Virus record (IMG/VR): IMGVR_UViG_3300012210_000087
Coordinates: 1-21,465 of that record
Length of the DNA stretch: 21,465 nt
Strand: one strand, 5' to 3'
DNA from: a virus
The position numbers were made by a program, and so were the translations under genes. Every line of letters begins with the position of its first letter. Position 1 is the first letter of the stretch. This document shows positions 19,618 through 21,465 of this stretch, piece after piece. Under the pieces are notes generated by a model. That model saw nothing but the letters and a program-made list of their open reading frames with translations. It did no database searches and was not told the DNA's origin.

Positions 19618-20874
19618 ATGACCGTACAGCTCACCGCCCGCAACGCCTCCGCCGCCGAACTGCTCGAGATCCTCAACTCGCAGAAGGCGCACAAGCTCGA
19701 CGTCGTGGCCCCGGCCCGCTCGGTCTGGAGCCGCAACGGCCAGCTCGTGGTCGCCAGCACCGTCGCCGAGGTCACCGAGGAGGGCGTCACCTCCGCGGCG
19801 GGCACCTACTCGCTCACGGACATCGCCGACCGCGGTCTGGCCGACAAGCTGGGCATCGGCACGACCTACTTCCGCAAGCTGCGCGAGGCGGGCCGCAACG
19901 ACCTGATCGACGGCAACGTCAACGGATGGCTGCACGGCAACAAGGGCGCCGACGGCACCCTGCTGCACGCGGCCGACGACCGCAGCTTCCTGCTGCGGCT
20001 GTTCCGCGGCGACGCTGGCGAGCCCGGTGTGGCCCGCGCGTTCCTGTCCGACCGGTTCAACCTGTCGATGGACAACCTCGACATGCTGATGGCCGTCACG
20101 CAGGGCATCCAGGCCGCCGGTGTGCAGCCGATCGTCAACGTCTCGGACCTGAGCGAGACCCGGATGCGCGTCCGGTTCGAGTTCCCCGAGGTCTACGCCC
20201 GCGCCGAGGGCCTGCTGGACGGCTACCGCAGCCCGTTCGACGGCAGCGGCGGCACCGACAACGGCCCGCGCCGCGCCGGACACCGCGACCTGACCGCGCT
20301 GCGCCGCCAGTACGGCGACCACCACATCTTCAACCACGGCGACGAGCCCCTGGCCTACATGGGCCTGGACTTCGACAACTCCGAGACCGGCTCCGGCGCC
20401 TACAACCTGACCCCCGTGGTCTGCCTGGTCCGCTGCACCAACGGCTGGACCGACGTCCGCAAGGGCATCCGCAAGGTCCACCTCGGCCGCGTCCTGTCCG
20501 AGGGCGTCATCCGCCCCTCGCTGGGCACGGTCCGCGCGGCCGGTCAGCTGATCAAGTCGGAGACCTCCGACGCGGTCTCGCAGTGGCTGACCGTCGACTA
20601 CCTGGCCAGCATGATCACGGGCTTCGAGGAGAAGGCCGCCGTCACGATCGCCAGCCCGACCGAGGTCGTGCCGAAGGTCTGCACCGGACTCGGCTTCACC
20701 GCCGACGAGTCGAAGTCGGTCCTCGACTTCTTCATCCTGTCCGGCCAGCCGACCGCTGGCGGTGTCGCCAACGCGATCACCGCCTTCGCGCAGACGCTGG
20801 AGGACCCGGACCGGGCCTACGAGGTCGAGCGCCTCGCGGTTCCCGCCCTGGAGCTCGTCTCCGTCCGGCGATAA
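19618..20874 (+). CDS. DUF932-like phage protein
   Basis: A 418-residue protein. The LADKLGIGTTYFRKLREAG region (about 75-95), LSDRFNLSMDNLDMLMAV (about 143-160) and VVCLVRCTNGWTDVRKG (about 263-280) resemble the DUF932/TIGR03299 phage-plasmid family, whose function is unknown. It has its own terminator, promoter, 5' hairpin and strong ribosome binding site, and its codons end almost uniformly in C or G with a marked preference for C. Together these suggest very high expression. The ATG at 19618 lies 10 nt after AAGGAG; in-frame upstream starts fall in the promoter. Long opposing frames are shadow. Confidence 0.75.
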   Translation: MTVQLTARNASAAELLEILNSQKAHKLDVVAPARSVWSRNGQLVVASTVAEVTEEGVTSAAGTYSLTDIADRGLADKLGIGTTYFRKLREAGRNDLIDGNVNGWLHGNKGADGTLLHAADDRSFLLRLFRGDAGEPGVARAFLSDRFNLSMDNLDMLMAVTQGIQAAGVQPIVNVSDLSETRMRVRFEFPEVYARAEGLLDGYRSPFDGSGGTDNGPRRAGHRDLTALRRQYGDHHIFNHGDEPLAYMGLDFDNSETGSGAYNLTPVVCLVRCTNGWTDVRKGIRKVHLGRVLSEGVIRPSLGTVRAAGQLIKSETSDAVSQWLTVDYLASMITGFEEKAAVTIASPTEVVPKVCTGLGFTADESKSVLDFFILSGQPTAGGVANAITAFAQTLEDPDRAYEVERLAVPALELVSVRR

Positions 20875-20888
20875 CCTAGTAGTTGACC

Positions 20889-20920
20889 GCAGGGTCGCCG
20901 CCGCCAGGCGGCGGCCCTGC
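20889..20920. promoter_or_regulatory. Strong 14-bp hairpin between the DUF932-like and DNA-binding genes
   Basis: GCAGGGTCGCCGCC (20889-20902) and GGCGGCGGCCCTGC (20907-20920) form a 14-bp stem with one U-G pair and a 4-nt loop. It starts 14 nt after the TAA. No U-run follows, so it may be a weak terminator, a 3' stabiliser or an attenuator reducing expression of the next gene, whose ribosome binding site begins 11 nt later. Confidence 0.65.
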
Positions 20921-20946
20921 CCCCGTGTAGGAGAGGAGACGGTGCG

Positions 20947-21276
20947 ATGTCGCCCGTCGGCAGGCTGTGGGAGGAGAAGGACGGCAGGGCCGGATTCCAG
21001 GGCCTGGCGGCCATCCTGTCTGAGCGCTACGCCATCGACCCGCCGCTGGACCGCCGACGGATCCGGGACTGGTGGCACCGCGGCACCAAGAACGCGGCCG
21101 GAGAGGCTTTTCCACAGCCTGTGGATATCACCCACAAGGTCGACGGCTCGCCGCGCGGCTACCGGTGGTTCGACATCGAGCAGGTGGACAGCTGGCTTCG
21201 CCGGGGCATCCCCGGCCCCTACGGATCCGGGTGGAAGTACCCTTCCGCCAAGGCCGGGGAGTCTGCTAAGTTGTAG
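20947..21276 (+). CDS. Xis/MerR-like winged-helix DNA-binding protein
   Basis: A 109-residue protein. Residues about 18-90 fit a small excisionase- or MerR-type winged helix: a helical start (FQGLAAILSERYAI), RRIRDWWHRGTKN, then FPQPVDI, GSPRGYRWFDIEQVDSWLRRG, where the R-W-F-D/E-x-x-x-V-x-x-W pattern is typical. It would bind DNA as a regulator or directionality factor; no integrase is seen here, so regulator is preferred. The ATG at 20947 follows GGAGAGGAG. The strong upstream hairpin suggests lower expression than the DUF932-like gene. Confidence 0.75.
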   Translation: MSPVGRLWEEKDGRAGFQGLAAILSERYAIDPPLDRRRIRDWWHRGTKNAAGEAFPQPVDITHKVDGSPRGYRWFDIEQVDSWLRRGIPGPYGSGWKYPSAKAGESAKL

Positions 21277-21315
21277 TTGTCATCAGATACACCAAGATCA
21301 GGGACAGGGAAGATC
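21265..21315 (+). promoter_or_regulatory. Probable promoter and leader of the last gene
   Basis: TGCTAAGTT (21265-21272) and TGTAGT (21273-21278) are both possible -10 elements. TAGTTGTCATCAG (21274-21286) is identical to the start region at 19566-19578, and GATCAGGGA (21296-21304) repeats the leader used by other genes. I saw no good -35. Confidence 0.5.
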
Positions 21316-21465
21316 ATGACGGATCTAGAACTAGGCAGGTACCGTCGCAACGCGGAGCCGCACGAATACGTATGGCTCACATCGAAGGGCGACGGAAGCG
21401 TCTTGGTCCACACGAAGACCGGCTGGATGGGCATGCCTGTCGAGCAGTTCGAAGCCGAGTTCACC
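21316..21465 (+). CDS. Unknown protein, 3' end beyond the window edge
   Basis: Fifty codons are open from ATG 21316-21318 to the window edge. The product begins MTDLELGRYRRNAEPHEY and continues VWLTSKGDGSVLVHTKTGW. It is preceded by AGGGACAGGGAAGATC and by a probable promoter shared with the DUF932-like gene. Too little is visible to suggest a family. Confidence 0.65.
   Translation, partial: MTDLELGRYRRNAEPHEYVWLTSKGDGSVLVHTKTGWMGMPVEQFEAEFT

Noticed and set aside
19609-21135. 508-codon leftward open frame
   Set aside because: Antisense shadow of the DUF932-like gene; no ribosome binding site and biased Val/Gly/Asp/Arg composition.
20947-21276. Excisionase of an integration module
   Set aside because: The fold pattern fits Xis, but no integrase gene or attachment-site-like sequence was seen in the window, so a general DNA-binding regulator is the safer call.

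Overview
The window looks like the early/replication region of an actinobacteriophage (or phage-like element) of a high-G+C actinomycete, probably Streptomyces-like. The evidence is high G+C with strong G/C third positions, frequent GTG starts, dense small genes with 4-nt stop/start overlaps, a DUF397 gene (a family largely confined to Streptomyces and relatives), and a phage replication/recombination gene set. No structural, lysis or integrase gene, tRNA or CRISPR array was seen.

Layout. Bases 1-10597 are transcribed leftward and 10673-21465 rightward, from a compact divergent control region (10598-10672). Leftward, in order of transcription: a Prim-Pol primase/polymerase (9677-10597); a control segment with two perfect hairpins and a 16-codon leader ORF (9498-9676); an AAA+/SF3-like ATPase (8095-9501) ending at a rho-independent terminator (8056-8079); a non-coding repeat-rich segment (7682-8055) with at least four iteron-like copies, the best candidate for a replication origin; an HGGxxP zinc protein (7049-7681); then a tightly packed run of about twenty small, mostly unrecognised genes. 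These include a YozE-like domain protein, a Phd-like protein, an MmpS-like exported protein with a tiny membrane protein after it, several CxxC proteins, a DUF397 protein, a zinc-motif/DUF4031 fusion and a MazG-like pyrophosphohydrolase. A TTG-started gene runs off the left edge.

Rightward: a small unknown gene, family A DNA polymerase with 3'-5' exonuclease, three small unknowns, a RuvC-like resolvase, a SNF2-type helicase, a small unknown, a Cas4/RecB-like nuclease, a one-helix membrane protein, a Sak4-like ATPase and an SSB-like protein with a long Pro/Gln tail. A 200-bp non-coding stretch follows with a 66-nt rod-like inverted repeat, a terminator, a promoter and a palindrome. It leads to a DUF932-like protein, an Xis/MerR-like DNA-binding protein and a gene cut by the right edge.

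How it fits together (inference): the leftward Prim-Pol plus ATPase, next to the iterons, would open and prime the origin. The rightward polymerase, SSB-like protein, Sak4-like ATPase, Cas4-like nuclease, resolvase and SNF2 helicase would elongate, recombine and resolve replication products. The less usual parts are the iteron cluster, the leader peptide and hairpins between primase and ATPase genes, the symmetric divergent promoter whose arms appear to serve as both -35 and ribosome binding site, and the 66-nt structured element after the SSB-like gene.
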